The notes: generated by a model from the sequence alone, not told the origin. DNA of 64,000 nucleotides from Paucidesulfovibrio sp036541255 (GCA_036541255.1 JAZHDD010000059.1:89056-153055), one strand, 5' to 3'. Shown: positions 43,852 to 53,629, numbered from the stretch's first letter. A program made the numbers and translations.

Positions 43852-44715
43852 ATGCAACAGCACGCATGGAAAATAGGAAGGGGCAAGGTCCTTGGGCCTG
43901 CCCCTTTTTTCATTGCCGGTGTGGTCAATGTCACGCCAGATTCATTTTATGATGGCGGAAAATGTGCAGCCACAGAGGACGCTGTACGCCATGGCCGTGT
44001 ATTGGCAGGGCAGGGTGCGCATATTCTGGACATTGGCGGTGAAAGCACCCGGCCCTTTGCCGAGCCCGTGAGCGAAGCCGAGGAATTGCGCCGGGTGATC
44101 CCGGTAGTCCGGGAGTTGGCGAAAAATGTCGACGGAGGACTTTCCATTGATGACAGCGGCCCTGTCGTTTCGGTGGATACGACCAAGGCAGAGGTGGCGC
44201 GGCAGGCGCTTCAGGCCGGAGCTCTCATCGTCAACGATGTCTCGGCCTGCCGTTTCGACCCCGCGCTGTTGGACGTGCTTGTGGAATACCAGCCCGGCTA
44301 TGTGCTCATGCATACGCAGGGTGGTCCCAGGAATATGCAGCGCGACCCCAAGTATGCGGACGTGGTTTCCGAGGTCAGCGCTTTTTTTGAAGAACAGTTG
44401 GGCCTGCTTACAGAAGCAGGGCTCAAGGAATCGCGGATCGTGCTTGATCCTGGTATAGGCTTCGGCAAGACTTTGGAGCACAACCTCGCCATTCTTCAGC
44501 ATATTGACCGGTTCAGGGCCTTTGGGCTACCTGTGTACGTGGGATTGTCAAACAAGTCGCTCTGGGGCGGCCTGCTTGGATTGGGTGTGGACTCGAGACA
44601 GGAGGCCACTGTGGTGGCGACAGCCCTGATGGCCGCCAAAGGCGTGGCCATACACCGGGTTCATGACGTGTCTGCGGCGGATCAGGCCTTGAAAATCGTA
44701 CAAGCCATTGCGTGA
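43852..44715 (+). CDS. folP: Dihydropteroate synthase
   Basis: FolP condenses p-aminobenzoate with the pterin pyrophosphate in folate synthesis. The 287-residue TIM-barrel protein has the signatures GVVNVTPDSFYDGG, DIGGESTRPF and VLDPGIGFGKT. It stands 15 bases after ftsH, the usual ftsH-folP order. Confidence 0.94.
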   Translation: MQQHAWKIGRGKVLGPAPFFIAGVVNVTPDSFYDGGKCAATEDAVRHGRVLAGQGAHILDIGGESTRPFAEPVSEAEELRRVIPVVRELAKNVDGGLSIDDSGPVVSVDTTKAEVARQALQAGALIVNDVSACRFDPALLDVLVEYQPGYVLMHTQGGPRNMQRDPKYADVVSEVSAFFEEQLGLLTEAGLKESRIVLDPGIGFGKTLEHNLAILQHIDRFRAFGLPVYVGLSNKSLWGGLLGLGVDSRQEATVVATALMAAKGVAIHRVHDVSAADQALKIVQAIA

Positions 44716-44721
44716 GCCTGA

Positions 44722-45471
44722 ATGATAGAACTGCTCGGACTCCAGATTGCGTGGCGTGACATCATCGACATCGCCATCGTGACCATTGTGTACTACCAGC
44801 TTATCCTGTTGGTGCGCGGCACTCGCGCCGTGGCCGTGATCTACGGTCTGATGCTGCTCCTGGTCGTGTACTGGGTTTCGGATGAACTCGGTATCTTCAC
44901 GGTCAACTGGCTGCTGACAAATTTCCTAGGTTCTTTCTTTCTTGTTATCATCATTCTCTTTCGCAACGATATCCGCAAGGCATTGGCCCAGATCGGCGTG
45001 GGACGATTCTGGAGGCGTACTCCGGTCGAGGAACAGAGCCTGAACGAGATCGTGTTGGCTATTCTGACCATGGCCCGCAAACGCACCGGAGCGCTCATCG
45101 TTGTGGAACGCGCCGTTCCCCTGGGAGACATTGTGGAACGCGGTATCGAAGTGGACGCACGTATCTCCAAGGAACTTTTATTGAATATTTTCAAGACGGA
45201 TACGCCTCTGCACGACGGCGCCGTGGTCATTCGCGGCGGGCGGCTCGCCGCTGCGGCCTGCATCCTGCCGCTTTCCTCCAAATTCAAGGGGCAGACTATT
45301 TTTGGTACGCGCCATAGGGCGGCCCTGGGCATCAGTGAAGAGTCCGACGCCGTCACCATCGTTGTTTCCGAGGAAACAGGGGACGTCTCCATTGCCATGA
45401 ATGGTCGTCTGACCACCAGCCTGGACGAGCTGCGTTTGCGGCGCGTGCTGAAGAACGTGACGGAGCGCTAA
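44722..45471 (+). CDS. cdaA: Diadenylate cyclase (c-di-AMP synthase) CdaA
   Basis: This 249-residue membrane enzyme makes cyclic di-AMP from two ATP. Three N-terminal membrane helices precede the DAC domain, whose DGA motif (LHDGAVVIRGG) and RHR motif (GTRHRAALG) are intact. It lies upstream of the YbbR-domain gene and glmM. In Firmicutes the same order links c-di-AMP with cell-wall precursor synthesis. It is seven bases from folP. Confidence 0.94.
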   Translation: MIELLGLQIAWRDIIDIAIVTIVYYQLILLVRGTRAVAVIYGLMLLLVVYWVSDELGIFTVNWLLTNFLGSFFLVIIILFRNDIRKALAQIGVGRFWRRTPVEEQSLNEIVLAILTMARKRTGALIVVERAVPLGDIVERGIEVDARISKELLLNIFKTDTPLHDGAVVIRGGRLAAAACILPLSSKFKGQTIFGTRHRAALGISEESDAVTIVVSEETGDVSIAMNGRLTTSLDELRLRRVLKNVTER

Positions 45472-45473
45472 TC

Positions 45474-46391
45474 ATGACGATCCGTTGGCAGACCGCACTT
45501 GTCGCCTTTCTCCTGGCCGTTTCCACCTGGTACCTCGTGACCGGGCGTGAAAAGGTGGACACCTGGATTCCCATGGCCGTTGAGATGACCAACACCCCAG
45601 AGGGGCTCGTGATTCAAAAGGGCCTGGTCAAGCGGGTGGAGGTGCGCGTACGCGGCCCCAAGGGGATGATCAGCACCATGGATTTGAACAAGCTGGCCTA
45701 CCCGCTGGATGTCAGCTCCCTCAAGGTCGGAGAGAATCTCATTGATCTTGACGGCGGCAAGGTGCCTATTTCCCGCGCGTTCGAGGTCATGGAGATCAAA
45801 CCGGACAGGCTCATCCTGACCGTGGACCGCGAGGCCGTGAAAACCGTCCCCGTCGTAGTTGATTGGACGGGGAGGGACAACCTGCATCGCGACTTGGAAT
45901 TGGTGGAGCTCAAGGCCACGCCGTCCTTTGTCGAATTGCATGGCCCGTCGAGCGAATTGAAGAAAATCGACGAAGCACAGGTCCGTATGGACACGGCGTT
46001 TGACGACGAACTGGCCCGGACCTGGAGCGAGGATCTTCCTGTACTCCTGCCCGAGTCCATCAAGGCGCAGCCGGGGTTGGTGCGTGTCGATCTGCGCATA
46101 GGACCAAAGACGCAGCGCATCGTGGTCAAGATACGCAGCATTGAAGTGGAACCTCCGGCAGGACTGGAAATCAAGATAGCGGACAATCTCGTCACGCTGG
46201 ACATCGAAGGTCCGGTGGCGCTGTTCCGCAATGATAAATTCCGCAACGAAATTGCGGCGTATCCCAAGGTGGACCCGGACCTGCAGCCGGGCAAGCATGA
46301 ACTGGATTATTGGGTCAGCCTGCCGCAGGGATGCCGGCTGATTGAAAAGACACCGGAAAAGCTCTCCGCAGTGGTACGGGTCAAGCAGTGA
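45474..46391 (+). CDS. cdaR: YbbR-domain protein, likely CdaA regulator
   Basis: The 305-residue protein has one N-terminal membrane anchor (about residues 5-20) and then an extracytoplasmic part made of repeated YbbR-type beta domains. The position between cdaA and glmM fits CdaR, which binds and controls CdaA in Firmicutes. That role is inferred. It starts two bases after the cdaA stop. Confidence 0.88.
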   Translation: MTIRWQTALVAFLLAVSTWYLVTGREKVDTWIPMAVEMTNTPEGLVIQKGLVKRVEVRVRGPKGMISTMDLNKLAYPLDVSSLKVGENLIDLDGGKVPISRAFEVMEIKPDRLILTVDREAVKTVPVVVDWTGRDNLHRDLELVELKATPSFVELHGPSSELKKIDEAQVRMDTAFDDELARTWSEDLPVLLPESIKAQPGLVRVDLRIGPKTQRIVVKIRSIEVEPPAGLEIKIADNLVTLDIEGPVALFRNDKFRNEIAAYPKVDPDLQPGKHELDYWVSLPQGCRLIEKTPEKLSAVVRVKQ

Positions 46392-46422
46392 CCTGTATCG
46401 GCGGTCAGGGCTGGAGCAATGG

Positions 46423-47775
46423 ATGAATAAACGGCTTTTCGGCACGGACGGCCTACGCGGCCAGGTGAATCTGTTTCCCATGACGCCGGAGATCGCACTC
46501 CGGCTCGGACTTGCAGCCGGACAGTATTTCCGGAACGGAAGCAAGCGTCACAAGGTTGTCATCGGCAAGGATACCCGTCTTTCGGGCTATGTCTTTGAGA
46601 CGGCACTGACCTCGGGCTTCTGCGCCACGGGCATGGACGTCTATCTGGTGGGGCCCTTGCCCACCCCGGCCATTTCCTTTTTGACGCGCAACATGCGTGC
46701 CGATTTGGGAGTGGTGATTTCCGCGTCGCACAATCCCTTCAGCGACAACGGCATCAAGTTTTTCGACCGAATGGGCTTCAAGCTTCCGGACAAGGCCGAA
46801 GAGGAGATCACGGAAATGGTCCTTTCCTCGGATTCCAAGTGGAGTTTCCCGGCTCCGGAAGATGTGGGGCGCGCCAAGCGCATTGTCGACGCCAACGGCC
46901 GTTACATCGTCTATTTGAAGAACAGTTTCCCGCAGCATCTGACCTTGGACGGCCTGAAAATCGTCCTGGACTGCGCCAATGGCGCGTCCTATGGCGTTGC
47001 GCCCATGATTCTGCGCGAACTTGGGGCGGAAGTCGTTACCTTGTCCTGTGATCCTGATGGCCTGAATATCAACGAGAAATGCGGATCACTCTATCCCGAG
47101 GTGATTTCCCGCACTGTTGTCGAGGAAGGCGCGGACATTGGTCTGGCCCTGGATGGCGATGCGGACAGGCTCATCGTCGTGGATGAAAAGGGGCGCATTC
47201 TGGACGGTGATCAGATCATGGCGCTGTGCGCTCAGGATTTGATCGACCGGGATGAACTCGCCGCCAATATGTTGGTGGCCACGGTCATGAGCAATATGGC
47301 CTTGGAGATATTCATGCAGGAGCGGGGATGCCGCCTGCTGCGCACTCCTGTGGGCGATCGGTACGTGGTGGAAGCCATGCGCCGTGAAGGCGCGGTGCTT
47401 GGAGGGGAACAATCCGGCCATTTGATCTTTATGAATTATACGACCACGGGCGACGGATTGCTTGCTGCGCTGCAGCTCATGCGTATTATGGTAGAAAAGC
47501 AGCGTCCGTTGTCCGAATTGTCCCATTTGCTGACACCGTTCCCGCAGATGCTGAAAAATGTCCACGTGGAGCGGAAGATTCCTTTTGAACAGGCTCCGGC
47601 TGTCCAGGAGGCCGTACGGCAGGCCGAGTTGGAATTGGCAGGCAAGGGGCGGGTGCTGCTGCGGTATTCCGGAACCGAACCTGTTGCCCGTGTCATGGTT
47701 GAAGGCGAGAACCAGGCAAAAGTGGAGTCGCTGACCGATCGTCTCTGTGAAGTGTTGAAGCAACATCTGCGCTGA
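46423..47775 (+). CDS. glmM: Phosphoglucosamine mutase
   Basis: GlmM converts glucosamine-6-phosphate to glucosamine-1-phosphate for peptidoglycan and LPS. The 450-residue protein has the phospho-serine loop ISASHNPFSDNGIKFF, the magnesium loop DGDADRL, the GEQSGH sugar-binding motif and a C-terminal phosphate-binding RYSGTEP. GGAG lies seven bases before the ATG at 46423. It is part of the ftsH-folP-cdaA-cdaR-glmM cluster. Confidence 0.95.
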   Translation: MNKRLFGTDGLRGQVNLFPMTPEIALRLGLAAGQYFRNGSKRHKVVIGKDTRLSGYVFETALTSGFCATGMDVYLVGPLPTPAISFLTRNMRADLGVVISASHNPFSDNGIKFFDRMGFKLPDKAEEEITEMVLSSDSKWSFPAPEDVGRAKRIVDANGRYIVYLKNSFPQHLTLDGLKIVLDCANGASYGVAPMILRELGAEVVTLSCDPDGLNINEKCGSLYPEVISRTVVEEGADIGLALDGDADRLIVVDEKGRILDGDQIMALCAQDLIDRDELAANMLVATVMSNMALEIFMQERGCRLLRTPVGDRYVVEAMRREGAVLGGEQSGHLIFMNYTTTGDGLLAALQLMRIMVEKQRPLSELSHLLTPFPQMLKNVHVERKIPFEQAPAVQEAVRQAELELAGKGRVLLRYSGTEPVARVMVEGENQAKVESLTDRLCEVLKQHLR

Positions 47776-47804
47776 TTCGCAACCCGGCGAAAAAGGAGAG
47801 CTTG

Positions 47805-48677
47805 ATGCACATCAAGAAGGTGGTCATTCCCGTGGCGGGCTGGGGCACCCGGTCTCTTCCGGCTACGAAGAACATCCCCAAGGAAATGCTTCCGGTCTAC
47901 CGCAAGCCCGTTGTTCAATACATCGTGGAAGAGGGTATTCAGGCTGGGTTGGAAGATGTGGTGTTCGTCACAAACCAGAACAAGAAGATCATTGAGGATC
48001 ATTTCGATCGCAGCTTCCTTTTGGAGAATCTCCTGGAGCGCGCCGGCAAACTGGACTTGTTGGCCGAAGTGCGTGCCGTTGCCGACATGGTCAACGTCAT
48101 TGCCGTACGCCAGAAGGAACAACTCGGCCTCGGGCATGCCGTGCTGTGCGCACGTGAAGTGTGCAAGAACGAACCTTTTGCGGTCATGCTCGGCGACGAC
48201 ATGATCTTCGGCAAGGGAGCAGGTATTTCCCAGCTCATCGAAGCGGCCGAAACCGAGAATGCCGCGGTGGTGGGCGTGATCGAAGTTCCGGATGAAAAGG
48301 TCCACAAGTACGGCATTATCCAGGGCGAGGAATTTGCTCCGGGCATGTTCCGCGTTTCCAAGCTGGTGGAAAAACCCAAGCTGGAAGAAGCGCCTTCGCG
48401 CATGGCCATTATTGGACGCTATGTGCTGCTGCCGGAAATTTTCGACATTCTGGAACACCAGGATGCGGGCGTGGGCGGGGAAATTCAGCTCACGGACGCC
48501 TTGCAGGGATTGGCGGACAGAGGCAAGCTTATAGCCGTGAAAATCAATGGTCGTCGTTTCGACGCAGGCGACTGGGTGGAATATCTTACGGCGAACATCT
48601 ATTTTGCCTTGCAGGACGACGCCCTGCATGACGACATTTCCGCACGTCTCCGCGAACTTCTTCCCCCGCGCAAATAG
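47805..48677 (+). CDS. galU: UTP-glucose-1-phosphate uridylyltransferase
   Basis: GalU makes UDP-glucose. The 290-residue protein has the nucleotide-binding start VVIPVAGWGTRSLPATKNIPKEM, the LGDDMI metal-binding segment and the VEKP motif. AGGAG lies six bases before the ATG at 47805. It stands 29 bases after glmM and extends the sugar-nucleotide theme of the cluster. Confidence 0.95.
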   Translation: MHIKKVVIPVAGWGTRSLPATKNIPKEMLPVYRKPVVQYIVEEGIQAGLEDVVFVTNQNKKIIEDHFDRSFLLENLLERAGKLDLLAEVRAVADMVNVIAVRQKEQLGLGHAVLCAREVCKNEPFAVMLGDDMIFGKGAGISQLIEAAETENAAVVGVIEVPDEKVHKYGIIQGEEFAPGMFRVSKLVEKPKLEEAPSRMAIIGRYVLLPEIFDILEHQDAGVGGEIQLTDALQGLADRGKLIAVKINGRRFDAGDWVEYLTANIYFALQDDALHDDISARLRELLPPRK

Positions 48678-48718
48678 CTGAAATGACCGGCGGTCCGGAA
48701 ACGGGCCGCCGCTGCACC

Positions 48719-51052
48719 ATGAAAGAATATTGGCAGATCCTGCTTCCTTCGCCGCCGTATTCCGTATTGACGTACGAGCGGCCTGACTGGTTTCCGGCTC
48801 TTGAGCCGGGTTGCCGCGTCCTTGTGCCCATGCGCCGTTCTTTGCGTGTGGGCGTTCTTATGCAGATGTGTCCCAAACCGGAATTTGCGACCAAGCCCTT
48901 GCTGTGGGCTTTGGACCGGACGCCTTTGCTCGATGCGGACTACATGGACCTTGTCCAGACCATGGCCAGCCGCCAGATGACTGAACCAGGCGCCATTCTT
49001 GGCCAACTCTTGCCTGCGGGGCTGCGTGTTTCGGATTTGACGTTCACCCTGGACAGAGGCCCGTTTCCTTCCCGGCTCAGCCCGCGGGAGCTTTCCCGTC
49101 TTTCCGATAAGGACAAGGGCACACTGCTCGAGTTGTGGCGCGACGGGGCCATGCGGGTTCTGCTGAACCCGGGACGCGAGTCCGATGAAACCATTGTCCG
49201 TCTGCTCGCTGATCCGCCATGGCCGGTGCGACCCAATGCGCAACTTCAAATGGGCGTATTGGAATACCTTTTGGAAAACGGGCCAGCAACGCGCCGTCGT
49301 CTTTCTGAAGCAGTGGGGCCCAATCTTGGTCCTGTATTGCGGCGTCTGGCAGAGGCTGGACTTGTTTGTGTCGAGCGTTCAGGCGAGAGTCTGGCAGACC
49401 TGGATAATATCGTGTGCGAACCGCATGGAGACTATCTGGTCTCTTCGCCGGAACAGGAAGCGGCGTTGGAATCGCTTTTGCGCGCTCAGGCTTCAGCTCA
49501 GCCGGAAACGGCGTTGCTGCATGGGGTGACGGGCAGCGGCAAGACGCATGTCTACCTGGAGCTGGCAGCCGCCTGCCTGGACTCGGGGAAGCCTGCGTTG
49601 CTTCTTGCTCCGGAAGTGGCCTTGGCCTGCGGGCTCTTTAAGGCCGTGCAAAAGCGTTTTCCGCAACAACGTTGTTTGTTTTACCATGGCTACCAGACGC
49701 CAAGCCAACGTCGCGATACCTTTCTTGCCTTGGCTGAGCAAGGCCCGGTCCTGGTGGTCGGAACCCGTTCGGCCTTGTTCCTGCCGCTCCGTCGTCCCGG
49801 TTTGATCGTGATTGACGAAGAGCATGATGAAAGTTTCAAGCAGGAAGAACGGTTGGCCTATCAGGCCAAGGAAATCGCCTGGTATCGGGTGCAGCAGTCC
49901 GGCGGCCTGCTTGTGCTTGGTTCCGCGACTCCCGACGTCAAAACGTTTCAGGCCGCTCGGCTTGGATCGTTCCCCGTGCATTCCCTGACCAAACGCGTGG
50001 GGGGGGGCACTGTGCCGGATATCCAGTTGGTGGACATCGCCGGCTTCAAGGATCCGGATAATCCTTTGGCGGCGTCCACGTTGCAGGCCTTGTCCGAAAC
50101 CGTTGAGCAGGGCGGCCAGGCCATTGTGATGCTCAACCGGCGCGGCTATGCCCCGCTCATGTACTGCCTGGATTGCGGAGACGTGGTGCGCTGTCCCAAT
50201 TGTCATGTTTCCATGACATATCACAAGAACAGGGAGCGTCTGGTCTGTCATTATTGCGGTTTGTCCCACCCCTATCCGCTGCTCTGTTCCGGCTGCGGCG
50301 GCGGAAATCACCTGCCCATGGGCGAGGGCACGGAACGCATGGAAGAGGTTTTGGTCAAGGCATTGCCCGAGGGAACAGGTATTTTGCGCATGGACCGGGA
50401 CACCACGCGGCGACCTGAACGGCTGGAGCAGATACTCGACGATTTTTCCAAGGAACGCGCGCAGGTTTTGGTGGGGACGCAAATGCTTTCCAAAGGCCAT
50501 CATTTCCCCAATGTGACTCTTGTAGTGGTGGCGGATGGCGATTTGGGGCTCAATCTGCCCGATTATCGTTCTGCTGAACGGACGTATCAGCTTTTGCTGC
50601 AAGTGGCTGGACGGGCAGGGCGCGGCGTGAAATCCGGCAAAGTTCTGGTGCAGACCAGGAATCCCGGACATCCATTTTGGTCCCACGTGTTGCAGTCGGA
50701 TTACGTTTCCTTTTTCGAGCAGGAGATCGCCAAGCGGGAGAATTTTCGTTATCCACCATTTGTACGCCTGGGGTTGATTCGACTCAGCGTCCCTATGGAC
50801 GACACTGCCGGAGGTTTGCCCAAAGACGCGGCAGCGGCGTTGCAGCGTGCGGCGCAGGGACTGGATGTGACCGTGCTTGGTCCGGCTCCGGCCCCTCTGG
50901 CCATGTTGCGTGGCCGTCAACGTTTCAATTGCCTGATCAAGGCTGCGGATTGGCGCGACGTGCGCATGGTTTTCAAGCGGATGTCGGCATGGAATCCCGA
51001 ACCGGAGCGCATTCGTTTGCGTCTTGATCTGGACCCTGTGAATATGCTTTGA
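48719..51052 (+). CDS. priA: Primosomal protein N' (PriA helicase)
   Basis: PriA restarts collapsed replication forks. The 777-residue protein has an N-terminal DNA-binding domain, Walker A GVTGSGKTHVYLE, the DEEH box and helicase motif SATPD. An eight-cysteine zinc region follows (CLDCGDVVRCPNC ... CHYCG ... CSGCGG), then the GTQMLSKGHHFPNVTLV motif. I chose the ATG at 48719 (MKEYWQILL). An ATG at 48683 would add 12 residues, and neither has a strong ribosome binding site. Confidence 0.93.
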   Translation: MKEYWQILLPSPPYSVLTYERPDWFPALEPGCRVLVPMRRSLRVGVLMQMCPKPEFATKPLLWALDRTPLLDADYMDLVQTMASRQMTEPGAILGQLLPAGLRVSDLTFTLDRGPFPSRLSPRELSRLSDKDKGTLLELWRDGAMRVLLNPGRESDETIVRLLADPPWPVRPNAQLQMGVLEYLLENGPATRRRLSEAVGPNLGPVLRRLAEAGLVCVERSGESLADLDNIVCEPHGDYLVSSPEQEAALESLLRAQASAQPETALLHGVTGSGKTHVYLELAAACLDSGKPALLLAPEVALACGLFKAVQKRFPQQRCLFYHGYQTPSQRRDTFLALAEQGPVLVVGTRSALFLPLRRPGLIVIDEEHDESFKQEERLAYQAKEIAWYRVQQSGGLLVLGSATPDVKTFQAARLGSFPVHSLTKRVGGGTVPDIQLVDIAGFKDPDNPLAASTLQALSETVEQGGQAIVMLNRRGYAPLMYCLDCGDVVRCPNCHVSMTYHKNRERLVCHYCGLSHPYPLLCSGCGGGNHLPMGEGTERMEEVLVKALPEGTGILRMDRDTTRRPERLEQILDDFSKERAQVLVGTQMLSKGHHFPNVTLVVVADGDLGLNLPDYRSAERTYQLLLQVAGRAGRGVKSGKVLVQTRNPGHPFWSHVLQSDYVSFFEQEIAKRENFRYPPFVRLGLIRLSVPMDDTAGGLPKDAAAALQRAAQGLDVTVLGPAPAPLAMLRGRQRFNCLIKAADWRDVRMVFKRMSAWNPEPERIRLRLDLDPVNML

Positions 51053-51079
51053 TCCGTCGAGTCTGGACAGAGAAGGCAA

Positions 51080-51637
51080 ATGAATAGACATCTTGGAGTG
51101 CTGATGAAGAATTCTGGTTGCGTTTCGCCTGCGGGCGGGGGGCGAATATGTGCCCTTTTGATTTGTTTGCTGTTCCTTGGAATGGGGACAGCCTGGGCGC
51201 AGCAAAAAGTCGGCTTCGTCAATCCGCAACGGCTCATCGATGAATCCCGTATCGGCAAATCCGCCCAGGAGGACCTTGCCAAGTTGGGCAAGGAAAAGGA
51301 TCGTCAGATTCGGGACAGCGCCAAGCGAATCAACGAACTCAAAGCGCGCCTGGGTGATTCCACTCTTTCCGACGCCGAAATGAAGACGCTGGAAAGCAAG
51401 CTGGAGGCGTATTACGAACAGCATGACCGACTCATCAAGATGAGCAATGAGGATATTCAGATCGAGGAGGCTCGCCTCATCCAGTTCATCATGAAACGCG
51501 CCGACGGCAGCCTCAAGGCCATTGCCAAGGAACACGGGTTTTCCATGGTGCTGACCGATCCGGATATCGTTGGTTATATTGATGCCTCCGCCGACATAAC
51601 CGATCTGGTCATTCAGGATTTGAACAAACGTTTTTGA
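51080..51637 (+). CDS. OmpH/Skp family periplasmic chaperone
   Basis: This 185-residue protein has a signal peptide ending at AWAQ, then KVGFVNPQRLIDES, the typical OmpH start. A long coiled-coil arm (about residues 65-135) and a small core segment at the end (VLTDPDIVGYIDASADIT) follow. Skp holds unfolded outer-membrane proteins in the periplasm. It overlaps the SH3-domain gene start region. Confidence 0.88.
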   Translation: MNRHLGVLMKNSGCVSPAGGGRICALLICLLFLGMGTAWAQQKVGFVNPQRLIDESRIGKSAQEDLAKLGKEKDRQIRDSAKRINELKARLGDSTLSDAEMKTLESKLEAYYEQHDRLIKMSNEDIQIEEARLIQFIMKRADGSLKAIAKEHGFSMVLTDPDIVGYIDASADITDLVIQDLNKRF

Positions 51638-51639
51638 TC

Positions 51640-53199
51640 ATGATGATGCAAAAGAGAATTTTATTTTTGACGATGTTGTTTTGCTGTGTCGCTGTGTCGT
51701 GCCTTGCTGCTGATTGGGGCAAGCTGGTTACGCCGATACGTCCTCTGAACATGCGAGAAGCCCCCAGCCTCAAGGCCAAGGTTCTTGATACGTTGCGTCC
51801 GGGCGAACAGGTGCGCGCGGATTTCTTGCGAGATGGCTGGTTCGCGCTTTTTCCCGTGGACGCCACGATGCGGGACGAGAAAAGAGCCATGGGGTACGCC
51901 AAAGCGGCCTATCTCAAGCCTGTGGGCGCATGGGGCGAGTTCCGCGTGCCCAAGGGGGGCATGCTCAACATCCGTCAGGGACGCACTCCCAGTTCCGAGC
52001 ATGTCCGTACCCTGCACCAGGGCGATGTGGTCAAGGTAGACTTTCTCAAGGACAATTGGGTGGCCGTCTTTGAACCGAGCGAGACGGTACGCTCCGAATC
52101 AAGGGCTATTGGGTATTCCAACGTCAATTACCTTGTGCCCGCCAGCAAAAAGCAGATCGACGAGGCGCTTGCAGCCACTCGGGCCAGAAGCGAGCCGCAG
52201 GTTGCATCTTCAAAGACCGCAGTCGCCGAACCGGAACCGGCCCTGCTTCCCGATTCCGGAATGCCCGAACCCAAAGCGGAAGCCGAGGTCGTGTCCAGTC
52301 CGTCGCACTGGGGTCGTCTGGTTTCGTTGACACGGGCTGTGCAGGTGCATGCGGGACGTACGTCGGATTCAAAGGTCGTTGCGACGTTGCAGCCTGGTCA
52401 GGCTGTACGCGTGGATTTCGCGGTCAAGGGCTGGGTGGCCGTGTTCAAGCCCGGTGCCATGTCGCGTAATGAAGCCGAAGCCTTGGGATATGTCTACGAA
52501 CAGATGCTCGAAGCGGACTTGGCCCCGCTCCCGGAAGCATCGGCCCTGAATCCGGAACGAGCGGAGCGTGTCGAGGAGAAAACCGCAGAAACGCAGGCCA
52601 AGCCTGGCCCCAAGCCTGTTGATGGCCTGCCGTTGTATCAGGCGCGCGTCAAAGTGGCGGAAGTTCCATCTTCGGCCGTTGACTCTGCTGAATCACATGA
52701 AGTCAAGGAAAGCGCAGTGGCTTCGGAGGTTCGGCAACAGGCTGCAGAAAAAGCGGACATTGGCGAGACTCGTGGAAGCGCGAGCCAAATGCAGCCGGTT
52801 GAAACGGCAGCGCAGACTCGGCCGTTTCGCCGTCTCGGAGACATTCCGCCCGCCGATGAACCTCACAAGGGACCAGTCCCCGTAGCCGACCAGGAGCGCC
52901 ATGGCTTCCGCTATGCCGTGCTGGATCGACTGGAAACGCGGAGCGGGCGCATTCCCCGGGTGTTGATTCGCATCTATCTGGATGTGAATGTGATTCCTAA
53001 AGATGAGGCGCTCAGCGATTTTTGTGCTACGATCTGGAAGGAAGAATGGCGCCAGGGCTCTGAGCTCGAAGTGGACGTTTTTCTGCCCGGCATGGATCTC
53101 AAGGATCTTTCCTATGTCGAGGCCTTGTATGACGGCAGAGGACTCAAGCAGTTCTGGACGCGTGAGGCCACCCTCTACGGGACACGTTTCAAGAGATAG
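51640..53199 (+). CDS. Secreted protein with three SH3-like domains
   Basis: The roughly 520-residue protein begins with a signal peptide (to about SCLAA). Three bacterial SH3-type repeats follow, at about residues 25-90, 95-165 and 220-285; each has a pattern like LNMREAPSLKAKVLDTLRPGEQV. A long Ala/Glu/Pro-rich linker and a C-terminal domain of about 120 residues (from RHGFRYAVLDRLETRSGR) complete it. SH3 repeats usually bind peptidoglycan, so it is probably an envelope protein. Three tandem ATGs make the start uncertain by two residues. It follows ompH directly. Confidence 0.8.
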   Translation: MMMQKRILFLTMLFCCVAVSCLAADWGKLVTPIRPLNMREAPSLKAKVLDTLRPGEQVRADFLRDGWFALFPVDATMRDEKRAMGYAKAAYLKPVGAWGEFRVPKGGMLNIRQGRTPSSEHVRTLHQGDVVKVDFLKDNWVAVFEPSETVRSESRAIGYSNVNYLVPASKKQIDEALAATRARSEPQVASSKTAVAEPEPALLPDSGMPEPKAEAEVVSSPSHWGRLVSLTRAVQVHAGRTSDSKVVATLQPGQAVRVDFAVKGWVAVFKPGAMSRNEAEALGYVYEQMLEADLAPLPEASALNPERAERVEEKTAETQAKPGPKPVDGLPLYQARVKVAEVPSSAVDSAESHEVKESAVASEVRQQAAEKADIGETRGSASQMQPVETAAQTRPFRRLGDIPPADEPHKGPVPVADQERHGFRYAVLDRLETRSGRIPRVLIRIYLDVNVIPKDEALSDFCATIWKEEWRQGSELEVDVFLPGMDLKDLSYVEALYDGRGLKQFWTREATLYGTRFKR

Positions 53200-53263
53200 A
53201 GCCGCTGAACAGGGAGACCGGGCGCACTGAACGTCCGTAACGCAGCATTCAAGGGGGTACTTC

Positions 53264-53590
53264 ATGCAGGAACCGGCAGAAAAGGCCACGGAACTCTTCC
53301 GGCTGATGAACAAGAACAGGCGCGACGTTTTCAAGGCGTACAGCGACTTTACCGCCACCATCAAAAAGGGCAGCTCCATCGAAAGCAAGTATCAGAGCCT
53401 GATCCTCATTGCCTGCTCCATCCTGTCGCAGTGCGATATGTGCATTTCGCTACATGTCCAGAACGCCGCGTCCCATGGGGCGACGCGGGACGAGATCATT
53501 GATGCGGGACTGCTGGCCGTGGCCATGGGGGGGTCGCCCAAGATGATGTATATGCGCTATGTCTACGAAGAAGCGGACAAGCTGTTTTAG
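53264..53590 (+). CDS. AhpD-like / carboxymuconolactone decarboxylase family protein
   Basis: This 108-residue helical protein has the AhpD-type active-site motif SQCDMCISLHVQNA with CxxC followed by a histidine. The motif suggests thiol-disulfide or peroxidase-type chemistry. GGGGG lies before the ATG. It stands alone before a terminator; the partner reductase is not in view. Confidence 0.87.
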   Translation: MQEPAEKATELFRLMNKNRRDVFKAYSDFTATIKKGSSIESKYQSLILIACSILSQCDMCISLHVQNAASHGATRDEIIDAGLLAVAMGGSPKMMYMRYVYEEADKLF

Positions 53591-53601
53591 TTGAGCATCC
53601 T

Positions 53602-53629
53602 GTCCCTGCTTCGGCAGGGACTTTTCTTT
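53602..53629 (+). terminator. Rho-independent terminator after the AhpD-like gene
   Basis: GTCCCTGC-TTCG-GCAGGGAC, a UUCG tetraloop stem, is followed by TTTTCTTT. Confidence 0.85.

Noticed and set aside
49493..51535. 680-codon minus-strand frame
   Set aside because: It is antisense to priA and ompH, with no family sequence.
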